Origin: JAKAWQ01 sp963745975
GTDB lineage: Bacteria; Pseudomonadota; Alphaproteobacteria; Acetobacterales; Acetobacteraceae
Length of the DNA stretch: 64,000 bases
Direction of reading: 5' to 3'
Assembly (NCBI GenBank): GCA_963745975.1
Contig: CAVUZJ010000018.1
Location: 186,001-250,000, forward strand
The translations under genes and the position numbers were made by a program. The notes under the pieces are model-generated. The model saw nothing but the letters and a program-made list of their open reading frames with translations. It had not been told where the DNA came from and did no database searches. How positions within the stretch are numbered: the first letter of the stretch is position 1; each line of letters begins with the position of its first letter. Shown here one piece after another: positions 43,876 through 52,221 of the stretch.

Positions 43876-44586
43876 TCAGTGGATCTCGCCGGCGCGGCGC
43901 ACCGCTTCGCGCAACCTGGCGGGCGTGAAGTCCGAGGAAGCGCAGATATCGAGGATCACCTTCTCGCGCCGCGCGACGAGCGCAATGGCGTCGGGCAGCT
44001 TCTTCACCGCCTCGGCGGGGATCACCACCGCGCCGTGGTTGTCGGCATGGATCACGTCGTCGTGCCCTGCCTGCATACCGAAGACATTCACCGGCTTGCC
44101 GAAATCGACGAGATGGACATGCGCGTGGCTCGGCCCGATGCGCCCGCCGATGATCTGAAAGCCGGGGGCGAGCATGTCGCAGTCCCGGAAGGAGCCGTTG
44201 GTGACGCAGCCGAGCGTGCCGAGCGCCTTGTGCACGTTCGACTGCACCTCGCCCCAAAAGGCGCCGTAGCCCGGGCGGTCGTCGATGTCCTGCAGGACGG
44301 CGACAGTGGGAAAATCGGTCGCGGCGACATAGTCGTACCAGTCGAGCCGGTCGGCGACCTTGCCGCGCGGCGGTTCCTTGGCGCGGATGGTGCCGACGCG
44401 CGCGAGGCCGACGATCGGCGGCAGCTTGCGTTCCGCCGCCACCATCGGCTCGACGGTGAAGCCGATCGCCCGGCGCTCCGGCACAACGATCTCGAGCCCG
44501 TTGCAGATCGTCGGCGTGTCCCATGCCTTGAGCCGCTCGAGATCCTCGCGCGTGAAGACCCTCTCCGCCATGCCGGTTCCCCCCAT
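43876..44586 (-). CDS. RraA family protein (HMG aldolase / oxaloacetate decarboxylase-like)
   Basis: A 236-aa protein of the RraA/HMG-aldolase family, which cleaves 4-hydroxy-4-methyl-2-oxoglutarate or related hydroxy-oxo-acids using a divalent metal. It has TPTICNGLEIVVPERR at the N-terminus, the metal/substrate Arg-Asp pair in TNGSFRDCDML, and VFGMQAGHDDVIHADNHGAVVIP. In catabolic islands these proteins commonly split a 2-oxo-hydroxy acid or decarboxylate oxaloacetate. ATG 44571 (MAERVF) is a possible shorter start. It is divergent from the racemase-like gene. Confidence 0.88.
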   Translation of the reverse strand: MGGTGMAERVFTREDLERLKAWDTPTICNGLEIVVPERRAIGFTVEPMVAAERKLPPIVGLARVGTIRAKEPPRGKVADRLDWYDYVAATDFPTVAVLQDIDDRPGYGAFWGEVQSNVHKALGTLGCVTNGSFRDCDMLAPGFQIIGGRIGPSHAHVHLVDFGKPVNVFGMQAGHDDVIHADNHGAVVIPAEAVKKLPDAIALVARREKVILDICASSDFTPARLREAVRRAGEIH

Positions 44587-44645
44587 TCGCTCAAGCGGCT
44601 AGCATCGCAGCGGTCAGGGGTTTGGACAACAACGGGGCCTCACGC

Positions 44646-45425
44646 ATGGACACGCATCTGCCGCAACCGAGCCGCGCGATCGCCGCGGGTGGAAAAGCCG
44701 TCTACGGGGCGCCGCTCGGCGTCCTGATGCTCGAGACGCGCTTCGCCCGCGTCCCGGGCGATATCGGCAATGCCGCCACCTGGCCGTTCCCTGTCCTCTA
44801 TCGCGTGGTGCGCGGCGCGACGCCTGAGCGCGTGGTGCTGCACGCGGCCGAGGGCCTGCTGCCGCTCTTCCTCGACGCGGCCAGGGAGCTCGTCGATATC
44901 GGCGCGCGGGCGATCACCACGAGCTGCGGCTTTCTCTCGCTCTTCCAGCGCGAGCTTGCCGCGCATGTGGGCGTTCCGGTCGCGGCGAGCTCGCTCATGC
45001 AGATTCCCTGGGTGCAGGCGAGCCTGCCGCCGGGCAAGCGCGTCGGCGTCGTCACCGTCTCGGCGGGCTCCCTTTCGCCCGCCCATCTCGCGGCGGTCGG
45101 CGCGGCGCCCGACACGCCGCTCGCCGGCACGGAGAACGGGGCGGAGATTTTCCGCGTCCTGGTGCGCGGGGAGAAGGAAGATCTCGACGTCGCCCTCGCC
45201 GCCCGCGACATCGTCGAGGCCGGGCGGGAGCTGGTGAGCCGGCATCCGGAGGTGGGCGCGATCGTGCTCGAATGCACGAACATGCCGCCCTATGCCGCGC
45301 TGCTCGCCGAGGCGGTCGGGCTGCCCGTCTACGACATCACCACGCTGGTGCGGTTTCTCTGCGCGGGCCTCGCCCCCGTCGCCTACGCCCCGCCCTCGGA
45401 CCGCGCCACGCTGCTCGGTATCTGA
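44646..45425 (+). CDS. Aspartate/glutamate racemase-like protein
   Basis: A 259-aa protein with the two-cysteine layout of the Asp/Glu/hydantoin racemase superfamily: TTSCGFLSLF and LECTNMPPY, each holding one catalytic Cys. Members racemise amino acids, hydantoins or act as maleate isomerase or decarboxylase. The substrate is not evident. ATG 44646 is chosen because the family start (GAPLGVLMLETRF) follows. The 3' end overlaps the convergent LacI gene by 43 bases (45383-45425). Confidence 0.85.
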   Translation: MDTHLPQPSRAIAAGGKAVYGAPLGVLMLETRFARVPGDIGNAATWPFPVLYRVVRGATPERVVLHAAEGLLPLFLDAARELVDIGARAITTSCGFLSLFQRELAAHVGVPVAASSLMQIPWVQASLPPGKRVGVVTVSAGSLSPAHLAAVGAAPDTPLAGTENGAEIFRVLVRGEKEDLDVALAARDIVEAGRELVSRHPEVGAIVLECTNMPPYAALLAEAVGLPVYDITTLVRFLCAGLAPVAYAPPSDRATLLGI

Positions 45426-46423
45426 GAGGTCGAGCCGCGCAGCACGAGCGCCACGGGCAGCTCGCGCCGCGCCGGCACCGGAGCGCCGGAAAGGCGGGCG
45501 AGCACGTGCTCGGCGGCGAGCGTGCCGAGCTGCGCGGTCGGCAGATGGACGGTCGTGAGCGGCGGGACGAGATGGGCGGCGATATCGAGATTGTCGATGC
45601 CCACCACGGAAAGCCGCTCCGGGACCCGGAGCTTGCGGGATGCGGCCTCGAACAGCGCGCCGGCGGCGAGCAGGTCGTTGCCGCAGACGATCGCGGTCGG
45701 CGCCTCGGTGAGCGCGAGAAGCTCGGCGAGTGCGGCGCGTCCCCCGGCGAGGCTGAAGGGCTGCTCGACGACGCGCCAGTCCGGCAGCGCGAGGCCGGCA
45801 TCGGCGAGCGCGCGGGCGACGCCGAGGCGGCGCAGCCGGGCGCGATCGTTCTGTTCGGTGAGGCCGGAGATCATGCCGATGCGAAGGTGCCCGAGTGCCA
45901 GCAGATGCTCGGCGGCGATGCGGCCCGCGGCCTCGTTGTCGAAGCCGATCGCGTCGAACTCGGGGTCGAAGGACCAGGTGATCAGGACCGGCACCTCGGC
46001 GGCCTTGAGCAGCCCGCGCGTCTCGTTCGCCCGGTCGGCGCCGACCAGCACCAGCGCGTCGACCTGGTGGCCGAGCATCGCCCGCACCGAAGAGGCCTCC
46101 GCCGCGAGGGAATAGTCGTGCGCGGCGACCAGTAGCTGGTAGCCGGCCTCGGCCAGCCGCCGCTGGAGGCCCTGGATCGCGCGCGAGAAGATGGCGGCGT
46201 CGAGCGTCGGCACGATCACGCCGACGGTCCGGCTCGCGCCGGACACGAGAGCCCGGCCGGCGCCGTTCGGCAGGTAGCCGAGCCGCCGGGCCGCTTCCTC
46301 GATGCGGAGCCGGGTTCCGGGCTCGACGAGGTTCGGGCGCGAAAGCGCGCGCGAGACCGTCGCGATGGAGATTCCCACCTCGCGGGCGACGTCGGAGAGC
46401 CTCGGGCGGCAAGGGCGCGGCAT
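45383..46423 (-). CDS. LacI family transcriptional regulator
   Basis: A 346-aa repressor. The N-terminal HTH (PRLSDVAREVGISIATVSRALSRP, ALVSGASRTVGVIVPT as hinge) is followed by a periplasmic-binding-protein-like effector domain (about 65-346; FDNEAAGRIAAEHLLALGHLRIGMISG, VVGIDNLDIAAHLVPPLTTV). ATG 46423 puts the HTH near the start; an in-frame ATG 46495 adds 24 residues. It is divergent from the ABC importer and probably regulates it and itself through operator-like sites at 46445-46464 and 46538-46552. Confidence 0.92.
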   Translation of the reverse strand: MPRPCRPRLSDVAREVGISIATVSRALSRPNLVEPGTRLRIEEAARRLGYLPNGAGRALVSGASRTVGVIVPTLDAAIFSRAIQGLQRRLAEAGYQLLVAAHDYSLAAEASSVRAMLGHQVDALVLVGADRANETRGLLKAAEVPVLITWSFDPEFDAIGFDNEAAGRIAAEHLLALGHLRIGMISGLTEQNDRARLRRLGVARALADAGLALPDWRVVEQPFSLAGGRAALAELLALTEAPTAIVCGNDLLAAGALFEAASRKLRVPERLSVVGIDNLDIAAHLVPPLTTVHLPTAQLGTLAAEHVLARLSGAPVPARRELPVALVLRGSTSQIPSSVARSEGGA

Positions 46424-46444
46424 TGGCTTCCTGGTAGGATGCGG

Positions 46445-46464
46445 GTTTGCAACCCAGTTTGCAA
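46445..46464. promoter_or_regulatory. Direct repeat of a LacI-type half-site
   Basis: GTTTGCAA occurs at 46445-46452 and again at 46457-46464, twelve bases apart. The same GTTTGC core is in the operator-like palindrome at 46538-46552. They lie just upstream of the LacI gene start, so autoregulation is plausible. Confidence 0.45.
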
Positions 46465-46516
46465 TCACCGCATGCCGGATTTCCCCAAGCGACATACTGC
46501 CGTGGAAGATGACCCC

Positions 46517-46552
46517 TTGACGTGCTCCGGCTGTCTGTGAAAACGTTTGCTG
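46517..46552 (+). promoter_or_regulatory. Probable promoter and LacI-type operator of the ABC importer operon
   Basis: TTGACG (46517-46522) is a good -35. The expected -10 position is covered by TGAAAACGTTTGCTG (46538-46552), built on the palindrome AAACGTTT with a central CG, the layout of LacI/GalR operators. A repressor here would block RNA polymerase. The -10 itself is poor. Confidence 0.5.
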
Positions 46553-46602
46553 CCAATGTCGAGACCGCGAAGCGGCAAGAAAACGGGGGAGGAACCATCG
46601 CC

Positions 46603-47391
46603 ATGCCGGTCCGGCGCGGCCTTATCGCTGGCGCAAGCCTGCTCGGACTGCTGGCACTCTGGGCCTGGGCGACCAGCCCGCTCGGGCCGATCTCTCCCGT
46701 CCGCTTCCCCTCCCCTGCCCTGGTCGCCGCCGCCTTCGCGCAGATCGCGACCGTGGGCTTCGCCGGCGCCAGGCTGCCGCGGCAGGTCCTGGCGAGCCTT
46801 TTCCTCGTCGTCGAAGGATTCCTGATCGCGGCCTCCACCGGGACCGCGCTCGGGCTCGCCATGGGCGTGAGCCGGCGGTTCGCCGCCTTCGTCAACCCGG
46901 TTTTCCAGCTGCTCCGGCCGATCCCGCCACTCGCCTGGATTCCGCTCGCGATCCTCTGGCTCGGCCTCGGCAACGCGGCGAAAGTGCTCGTCATCTGGTT
47001 CGCCGCCTTCGTGCCCGCCGTGATCAATGCCGAGACCGGCGTGCGCGAAATCGCGCCCCATCTTCTCGAGGCGGCGCGGATGCTCGGCACGAACCGGCGT
47101 CGGATGCTGGCGGAGATCGTCGTGCCGGCGGCGGCGCCGATGATCTTCACCGGACTCCGCCTTTCGCTGCAGGCCTCCTGGACGACCCTGGTCGCGGCCG
47201 AGCTGGTGGGCTCGTTCTACGGCCTCGGCCACGTGCTGAACGAGGCCCAGCAGGACATCTACCCGGGCATGATCTTCGTCGGCATGGCCCTGGTGGGTCT
47301 CTGCGGCTGGCTCACCACCGCCGTGCTCGCCGCTTCCGAGCGGCGCCTGCTCGGCTGGCATGCGAGCATGCGGAGGACGGCGGATGCCTGA
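46603..47391 (+). CDS. ABC transporter permease, nitrate/sulfonate/taurine family
   Basis: A 262-aa inner-membrane permease with six helices, of the SsuC/TauC type. The EAA loop contacting the ATPase reads LLEAARMLGTNRRRMLAEIVVPAAAPMIFTGLR. RPIPPLAWIPLAILWLGLG is the typical family block before it. ATG 46603 is preceded by GGGGGAGGAA. It overlaps the next permease gene by eight bases, so the two form a heterodimeric membrane channel. The family imports sulfonates, taurine, nitrate, pyrimidine precursors or aromatic acids. Confidence 0.92.
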   Translation: MPVRRGLIAGASLLGLLALWAWATSPLGPISPVRFPSPALVAAAFAQIATVGFAGARLPRQVLASLFLVVEGFLIAASTGTALGLAMGVSRRFAAFVNPVFQLLRPIPPLAWIPLAILWLGLGNAAKVLVIWFAAFVPAVINAETGVREIAPHLLEAARMLGTNRRRMLAEIVVPAAAPMIFTGLRLSLQASWTTLVAAELVGSFYGLGHVLNEAQQDIYPGMIFVGMALVGLCGWLTTAVLAASERRLLGWHASMRRTADA

Positions 47392-48187
47392 TCGGAAGGA
47401 CTTCGTCCCGCCCGCGCTTGCGCTCGGGCTCGGCCTCGCCGGCCTCGCTCTTTTCTTCGGGATCTGGGAGGGATGCGGCGCGCTCGGCCTGGTTTCGGCA
47501 ACGTTTCTTCCCGGGCCGGGCGCGGTGTTCGCGGATCTCGCCCGCCTGCTGACGCATCCTTATGCCGGCGCGACCTTGCCCGCGGATCTCGCCGCCAGCC
47601 TGCACCGCTACGCCATGGGCGTGCTGCTTGCGGCACTCATCGGCCTGCCGCTCGGCCTGGCGATGGGCTGGTTCCGCCTGCTCGACGCCGTCATCACCCC
47701 GATCTTCGACGGGCTCCGCTTCGTGCCGCCGATCGCCTGGGTGCCCTTCGCGGCCCTCTGGTTCGGCACCGGGATCGGCGGGCCGGTGCTCATCATCTTC
47801 ACGGGCGCCTTTCCCCCGGTGCTGATCGGCACCTACCGCGGCGCGCGCATGATCGACCCTGCGCTGATCGAGGCGGCGCGCATGCTGGGGACACCGCACA
47901 GGCGCGTGCTTACCGAAATCCTGCTGCCCGGCGCGGTTCCCTCGATCGTCGCGGGCCTGCGCGTCGCTGCCGGGCTCGGCTGGCAGTCGCTGATCGGGGC
48001 CGAGCTGATCGTCGTCTCCTCGGGCGTCGGCTACATGATGGTGCAGGGCGAGGCGGCGGGCGCAACCGAGACCGTGATGGCCGGCATCGTCGCGGTGGGC
48101 CTCGTCGGCAGCGCGATCGATGTCGCGCTGCGCGCAGCCGAGCGGGCGGTCCGCCGCCGTTACGGCGCGGGCGGCGGGGGACGATGA
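47384..48187 (+). CDS. ABC transporter permease, nitrate/sulfonate/taurine family (second)
   Basis: A 267-aa permease homologous to the preceding one. It has FGIWEGCGALGLVSATFLPGP at the N-terminus, RFVPPIAWVPFAALWFGTGIG and the EAA loop LIEAARMLGTPHRRVLTEILLPGAVPSIVAGLR. Two distinct permeases in one operon are less common in this family, where a homodimer is usual. The start ATG 47384 lies inside the previous gene, and the stop overlaps the ATPase start by ATGA. Confidence 0.92.
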   Translation: MPDRKDFVPPALALGLGLAGLALFFGIWEGCGALGLVSATFLPGPGAVFADLARLLTHPYAGATLPADLAASLHRYAMGVLLAALIGLPLGLAMGWFRLLDAVITPIFDGLRFVPPIAWVPFAALWFGTGIGGPVLIIFTGAFPPVLIGTYRGARMIDPALIEAARMLGTPHRRVLTEILLPGAVPSIVAGLRVAAGLGWQSLIGAELIVVSSGVGYMMVQGEAAGATETVMAGIVAVGLVGSAIDVALRAAERAVRRRYGAGGGGR

Positions 48188-48978
48188 GCACCATCGTCTT
48201 CGCCGGCGTGCAACGGGTCTTCGCGCTTCCCGCGCGCCGCGTCGTCGCACTCGAGGCCTTCGACCTCGCGGTCGCCGAGAAGGAGTTCGTCGCGATCGTC
48301 GGGCCCTCCGGCTGCGGCAAGACCACCTGCCTCCGCCTCGCTGCCGGCTTCGATTTCCCGACCTCCGGCGAGGTGCTCGTGGGCGGGCGGCGGGTGATGG
48401 GCCCGGGGCCGGACCGCGCGGTCGTCTTCCAGCATTTCGCGCTCTTCCCGTGGAAGAACGTGCACGACAACATCGCCCTCGGCCTGCGCAACGCGGGCGT
48501 CCCGACCACCGAACGCGAGCGGCGCATCGCCGCCGCGCTCAAGCTCATGAACCTTGAAGGCACCGAGCGCGCTTTTCCCCATCAGCTCTCGGGCGGCATG
48601 CAGCAGCGCGTGGCGATCGCGCGCGCGACCGTGCTCGAGCCCGCGGTGCTGCTGATGGACGAGCCGTTCGGCGCGCTCGACGCGCAGACCCGGGTCGTCA
48701 TGCAGGAAGAGCTGGTACGGCTCGCGCGCGTGGCACCACGCACGGTCCTTTTCATCACCCATTCGGTGGAAGAGGCGATCTATCTCGCCGACCGCGTCGT
48801 CGTCATGACGCCGAGCCCCGGGCGCATCGACGAGATCATCGCGGTGAAGGCGCTGCGTGAGAAGGAAGGCTGGGACGGGCTCGCAAAGATCGAGGAGGTC
48901 ATGGACCAACCCTCCTTCATCCGCCTGCGCACACATATCTGGCGCCGCCTGCGCGAAGCGCAGGCGCGATCGGAGTGA
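48184..48978 (+). CDS. ABC transporter ATP-binding protein, nitrate/sulfonate/taurine family
   Basis: A 264-aa ATPase with Walker A GPSGCGKTT (about 40), Q-loop VFQHFALFPWKNV, signature LSGGMQQRVAIARA, Walker B VLLMDEPFGALD and switch His in FITHSVEEAIYLADR. The FPWKNV and EEAIYLADR stretches are typical of SsuB/TauB. It energises import through the two permeases. Start ATG 48184 is fixed by the ATGA overlap. Confidence 0.95.
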   Translation: MSTIVFAGVQRVFALPARRVVALEAFDLAVAEKEFVAIVGPSGCGKTTCLRLAAGFDFPTSGEVLVGGRRVMGPGPDRAVVFQHFALFPWKNVHDNIALGLRNAGVPTTERERRIAAALKLMNLEGTERAFPHQLSGGMQQRVAIARATVLEPAVLLMDEPFGALDAQTRVVMQEELVRLARVAPRTVLFITHSVEEAIYLADRVVVMTPSPGRIDEIIAVKALREKEGWDGLAKIEEVMDQPSFIRLRTHIWRRLREAQARSE

Positions 48979-49012
48979 AGACGGCAACCGAAGAAAATCC
49001 TGGAGGAACGAA

Positions 49013-50047
49013 ATGCGAAAAATCATCCTTGCCGCCGCGGCGGCGCTCGGCCTCGCCTTCCCTGGCCTTGCCCAGGCGCAGACGCCGATCCGCGTCAGCT
49101 ACCAGCCGACCAACTACTGGGCGCTTCCCTTCTACGTCGCCACCGTGAAGCACTGGTGGAAAGAGGTCGGGCTCGCCCCGAGCTTCGTTCTTTTCCCGGC
49201 CGGAGCGCCGCAGATGGCTGCCGCGGCCGCCGGGTCCTGGGATGTCGGCGCGACCGGCTCGGTGCCGGCGGTGCTCGGCGCCGCGCGCTTTGACATCCTC
49301 ACCATCGGCATCGACAACGATAAATCGTCGACCAACGTGCTGCTGGCGAGCGCGAAAATGTACACGAAGTTCGCCGCCGATCCGAAATCCATCGCCGGCC
49401 GGAGGATCCTGCTCACCACCAACTCGACCGGCGACTACGCGGTACGGAGCTGCCTCGCGCATTGGGGCGTGGCTGCCGATCAGGTCTCGCTCGTCAATCT
49501 CGGCCAGGCGCCGATCGTGACCGCGCTGATCTCCGGGCATGCCGATCTCGCGGGGCTCTGGGCGCCGTACAGCTACCAGGCGATGCAGAAGGCCGGGGCG
49601 AAGGTGCTCTGCTCGGGGGCGAGCGCCGGCGTCGTCATTCCGGGCGTGCTCGTTGTACCCGCTGCCTATGCCAAGGCGCATCCCGACCGCGTCGCCGCCT
49701 TCCTCGCGGTCTATGTGCATGCCTGGGGCTGGGCCAAGGCCCACCCGAAGGACGCGGCCGCAATGCTGCAAGCCGCGGACCAGCAGGGGGGAGTTCCGCT
49801 GACGCCGTTCGGCCTCACGCAGGAGTTCAAGCGCCCGACCTTCTCGCTCGATCAGGAGCTGGCACTCATGGATGCGAGCCACGGTCCTTCGAAGCTCGAG
49901 GGTTGGATGAACGCGATCGGTGCCTTCCTCAAAGGGACGGGCGCGGTCGCGAACCCGCCGCCTGCCTCCGCCTACGTCACCGACGCCTTCATGAAGCGGG
50001 TCGCGGCGGATCCGAAGCTCCGCGCCTTCGCCGACGCGACGAACTGA
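49013..50047 (+). CDS. ABC transporter substrate-binding protein (SsuA/TauA-like)
   Basis: A 344-aa periplasmic receptor. The signal peptide is MRKIILAAAAALGLAFPGLAQA with a predicted cut after AQA (about residue 22). The mature part begins QTPIRVSYQPTNYWALPFYVA and follows the NMT1/SsuA two-lobe fold, with PAGAPQMAAAAAGSWDVGATGSVPAV and the hinge-side ITALISGHADLAGLWAPY. It defines the substrate of the importer; SsuA-like receptors bind sulfonates or other small anions. A GGAGGAACGAA site precedes ATG 49013. Confidence 0.92.
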   Translation: MRKIILAAAAALGLAFPGLAQAQTPIRVSYQPTNYWALPFYVATVKHWWKEVGLAPSFVLFPAGAPQMAAAAAGSWDVGATGSVPAVLGAARFDILTIGIDNDKSSTNVLLASAKMYTKFAADPKSIAGRRILLTTNSTGDYAVRSCLAHWGVAADQVSLVNLGQAPIVTALISGHADLAGLWAPYSYQAMQKAGAKVLCSGASAGVVIPGVLVVPAAYAKAHPDRVAAFLAVYVHAWGWAKAHPKDAAAMLQAADQQGGVPLTPFGLTQEFKRPTFSLDQELALMDASHGPSKLEGWMNAIGAFLKGTGAVANPPPASAYVTDAFMKRVAADPKLRAFADATN

Positions 50048-50083
50048 TCCGAAGAGAAGACGAACTGAACAGAACGGGCCTCG

Positions 50084-51391
50084 ATGATCTATCTAAAGAA
50101 AGCCGCGAAGAGCGCGGAAAGCCAAACCGGCACCGCCCGTGACGTCGCCGAGCGAATGCTCGCCGCGATCGCCACGGGCGGCGAGGCGGCCGTGCGCGAC
50201 TACGCGCGCACGCTCGATGGTTGGGACGGGCCGATCCTCGTCGAGGCGGAGGAGATCGCGCGGGCGAAGGCTTCGGTGCCGGAAGCGGTGCAGGCGGATA
50301 TCAGCTTCGCCATCACCAATGTGCGCCGCTTCGCCGAGGCGCAGCGCGCCTCGATCCGCGACTTCACGATCGAGCCCGAGCCCGGATTGCTGCTCGGCCA
50401 GAAGCTCGTGCCGTGCAACGTCGCGGGCTGCTACGTGCCGACGGGGCGATACGCGCATATCGCCTCGGCGTACATGTCGATCGCGACCGCCAAGGCAGCC
50501 GGCGTCCCGACGGTGATCGCCTGCTCGACGCCCTGGCGCGGGCAGGGCATCCATCCGGCCGTTCTCTACGCCATGCACGCGGCCGGTGCGGATGCCATCC
50601 TGACACTCGGCGGCGTGCAGGCGATCGCGGCTCTGGCCTACGGCCTCTTCACCGGCAGAGAGGCCGATATCATCGTCGGCCCCGGCAACAAGTTCGTCGC
50701 CGAAGCGAAGCGCATCCTCTTCGGCCGCGTCGGCATCGACGTCTTTGCCGGCCCCTCGGAGATCGCGATTCTCGCCGACGCGACCGCCGATGCCGACCTC
50801 GTTGCGGCCGATCTCGTGGGCCAGGCGGAGCATGGCGCAGAAAGCCCCGCCTGGCTCATCACCTCTTCCGAGCGGCTCGCGCGCGCGGCGGAGGCCGGCG
50901 TGGCCGGGCGCGTCGCTTCGCTGCCGGCCGAGGCGCGCGAGGCGGCCGCTTCGGCCTGGCGGGACTACGGCGAGATCCAGCTCTGCGCGAGCCGCGAGGA
51001 GATGCTCGCCGCGTCCGATGCCTATGCGCCCGAGCATCTCGAGGTGCACTGCGCCGATCCCGACTGGTGGCTCGCTCGGCTCACCAATTACGGCTCGCTC
51101 TTTCTCGGGCCGGAGACGACCGTGGCGTTCGGCGACAAGGTCGCGGGTCCGAACCATATCCTGCCCACCAAGTTCGCCGCGCGCTATTCCGCCGGGCTCT
51201 CAGTGCACAAGTTCCTGAAACCCCTCACCTGGCAGCGTATGAGCCCGGACGCGGCCGTCGAGATCGCGGCCGTCACCGCGCGCATCTCACGCCTCGAGGG
51301 AATGGAGGGGCACGCGCGGACGGCGGATATTCGGCTCGCGCGCTTTCGCCCCGGCCACAATCTCGACCTCGGCCGGCCGATCGGCGAATAG
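50084..51391 (+). CDS. Histidinol dehydrogenase family enzyme, HpsN-like (sulfopropanediol 3-dehydrogenase)
   Basis: A 435-aa NAD-dependent dehydrogenase of the HisD fold that should take an alcohol to the acid in two steps. Zinc ligands expected from HisD are seen in GQAEHGAES (Gln, His), FGDKVAGPNHILPT (Asp) and LEGMEGHART (His). The catalytic Glu-His pair is in APEHLEVHC. HisD would sit with his genes, none of which are here. The sequence between (CYVPTGRYAHIASAYMS, VHKFLKPLTWQRM) fits HpsN, which oxidises (R)-2,3-dihydroxypropane-1-sulfonate to sulfolactate. Placement behind a sulfonate-type importer supports this. Confidence 0.82.
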   Translation: MIYLKKAAKSAESQTGTARDVAERMLAAIATGGEAAVRDYARTLDGWDGPILVEAEEIARAKASVPEAVQADISFAITNVRRFAEAQRASIRDFTIEPEPGLLLGQKLVPCNVAGCYVPTGRYAHIASAYMSIATAKAAGVPTVIACSTPWRGQGIHPAVLYAMHAAGADAILTLGGVQAIAALAYGLFTGREADIIVGPGNKFVAEAKRILFGRVGIDVFAGPSEIAILADATADADLVAADLVGQAEHGAESPAWLITSSERLARAAEAGVAGRVASLPAEAREAAASAWRDYGEIQLCASREEMLAASDAYAPEHLEVHCADPDWWLARLTNYGSLFLGPETTVAFGDKVAGPNHILPTKFAARYSAGLSVHKFLKPLTWQRMSPDAAVEIAAVTARISRLEGMEGHARTADIRLARFRPGHNLDLGRPIGE

Positions 51392-51437
51392 GCTCGCGGA
51401 GGCCAGCCCATCGGCGAATGAGATCGCGGAGGAAGAA

Positions 51438-52205
51438 ATGGCAGGCCGGCTCAATTCCCTCTTCTCGCTTGCCGGACGGACCGCGCTCGTCACCGGCGGC
51501 AGCTCCGGCGTCGGGCTCGCGATCGCCCGCGCGCTCGGGCTTCAAGGGGCCGAGATCGTGCTTGCCGCGCGCGGGGCGGCGGGGCTTGCGACCGCCGCGG
51601 CGTCGCTTCTTGAGGAGAATATTTCCGCGCGCGCGATCCAGGCGGATCTCGCATCGGCGGACGCCGCCGGCTGCCTGGCCGAGGCGCTCGGCGGGAGCGC
51701 GATCGACATCCTCGTGCACGCGGCGGGGATGAACCTCCGGAAGCCTTTCGCCTCCGTCTCCGCCGCCGACTTCGATCTCACGGTCGCCGTGCATTTGCGC
51801 GCGCCCTTTCTCCTCGCCCAGCGCTTCGCGCCCGCCATGGCGGAGCGCGGGTTCGGGCGCATCGTGCTGATCGGCTCCCTGCAATCCGCCCGCGCCTTTC
51901 CCAATTCCGCGCCCTACGGCGCGGCGAAGGGGGGCATCGTGCAGCTCGCGCGGGCGATCGCCGAAGCTTGGTCGCGCCACGGCGTCACCTGCAACGCGAT
52001 CGCGCCCGGATTCTTCCCGACGAGGCTCACGGCGCCGGTCTTCGCCGATGCTGCGCGCGCGAGCCGGCTCGCCGAGCAGACGGCGGTCGGCCGGAACGGC
52101 GCGCTTGCCGACCTCCATGGCGCGGCCATCTTCCTTGCCTCCGACGCTTCCGCCTATATCACCGGCCAGACGCTCTACGTGGATGGTGGGTTCACCGCGA
52201 AATAG
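51438..52205 (+). CDS. SDR family oxidoreductase
   Basis: A 255-aa classical SDR with TGGSSGVGLAIARALG, AARGAAGL, DLAS, HAAGMNL in place of NNAG, and the catalytic residues in IGSLQSARAFPNSAPYGAAKGG (Ser, Tyr, Lys). C-terminal YITGQTLYVDGGFTAK is normal. If the neighbour is HpsN, this could be the HpsO-like enzyme that interconverts DHPS enantiomers or oxidises the related diol. This is an inference from order alone. ATG 51438 lies 46 bases after the HpsN-like stop, with GGAGGAAG upstream. Confidence 0.88.
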   Translation: MAGRLNSLFSLAGRTALVTGGSSGVGLAIARALGLQGAEIVLAARGAAGLATAAASLLEENISARAIQADLASADAAGCLAEALGGSAIDILVHAAGMNLRKPFASVSAADFDLTVAVHLRAPFLLAQRFAPAMAERGFGRIVLIGSLQSARAFPNSAPYGAAKGGIVQLARAIAEAWSRHGVTCNAIAPGFFPTRLTAPVFADAARASRLAEQTAVGRNGALADLHGAAIFLASDASAYITGQTLYVDGGFTAK

Positions 52206-52221
52206 CGGGGAGGACGAGGCG

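Noticed and set aside
50084..51391. Annotation as biosynthetic histidinol dehydrogenase (hisD)
   Set aside because: No histidine genes are nearby, and the importer context and segments fit the HpsN branch better, though the fold is the same.
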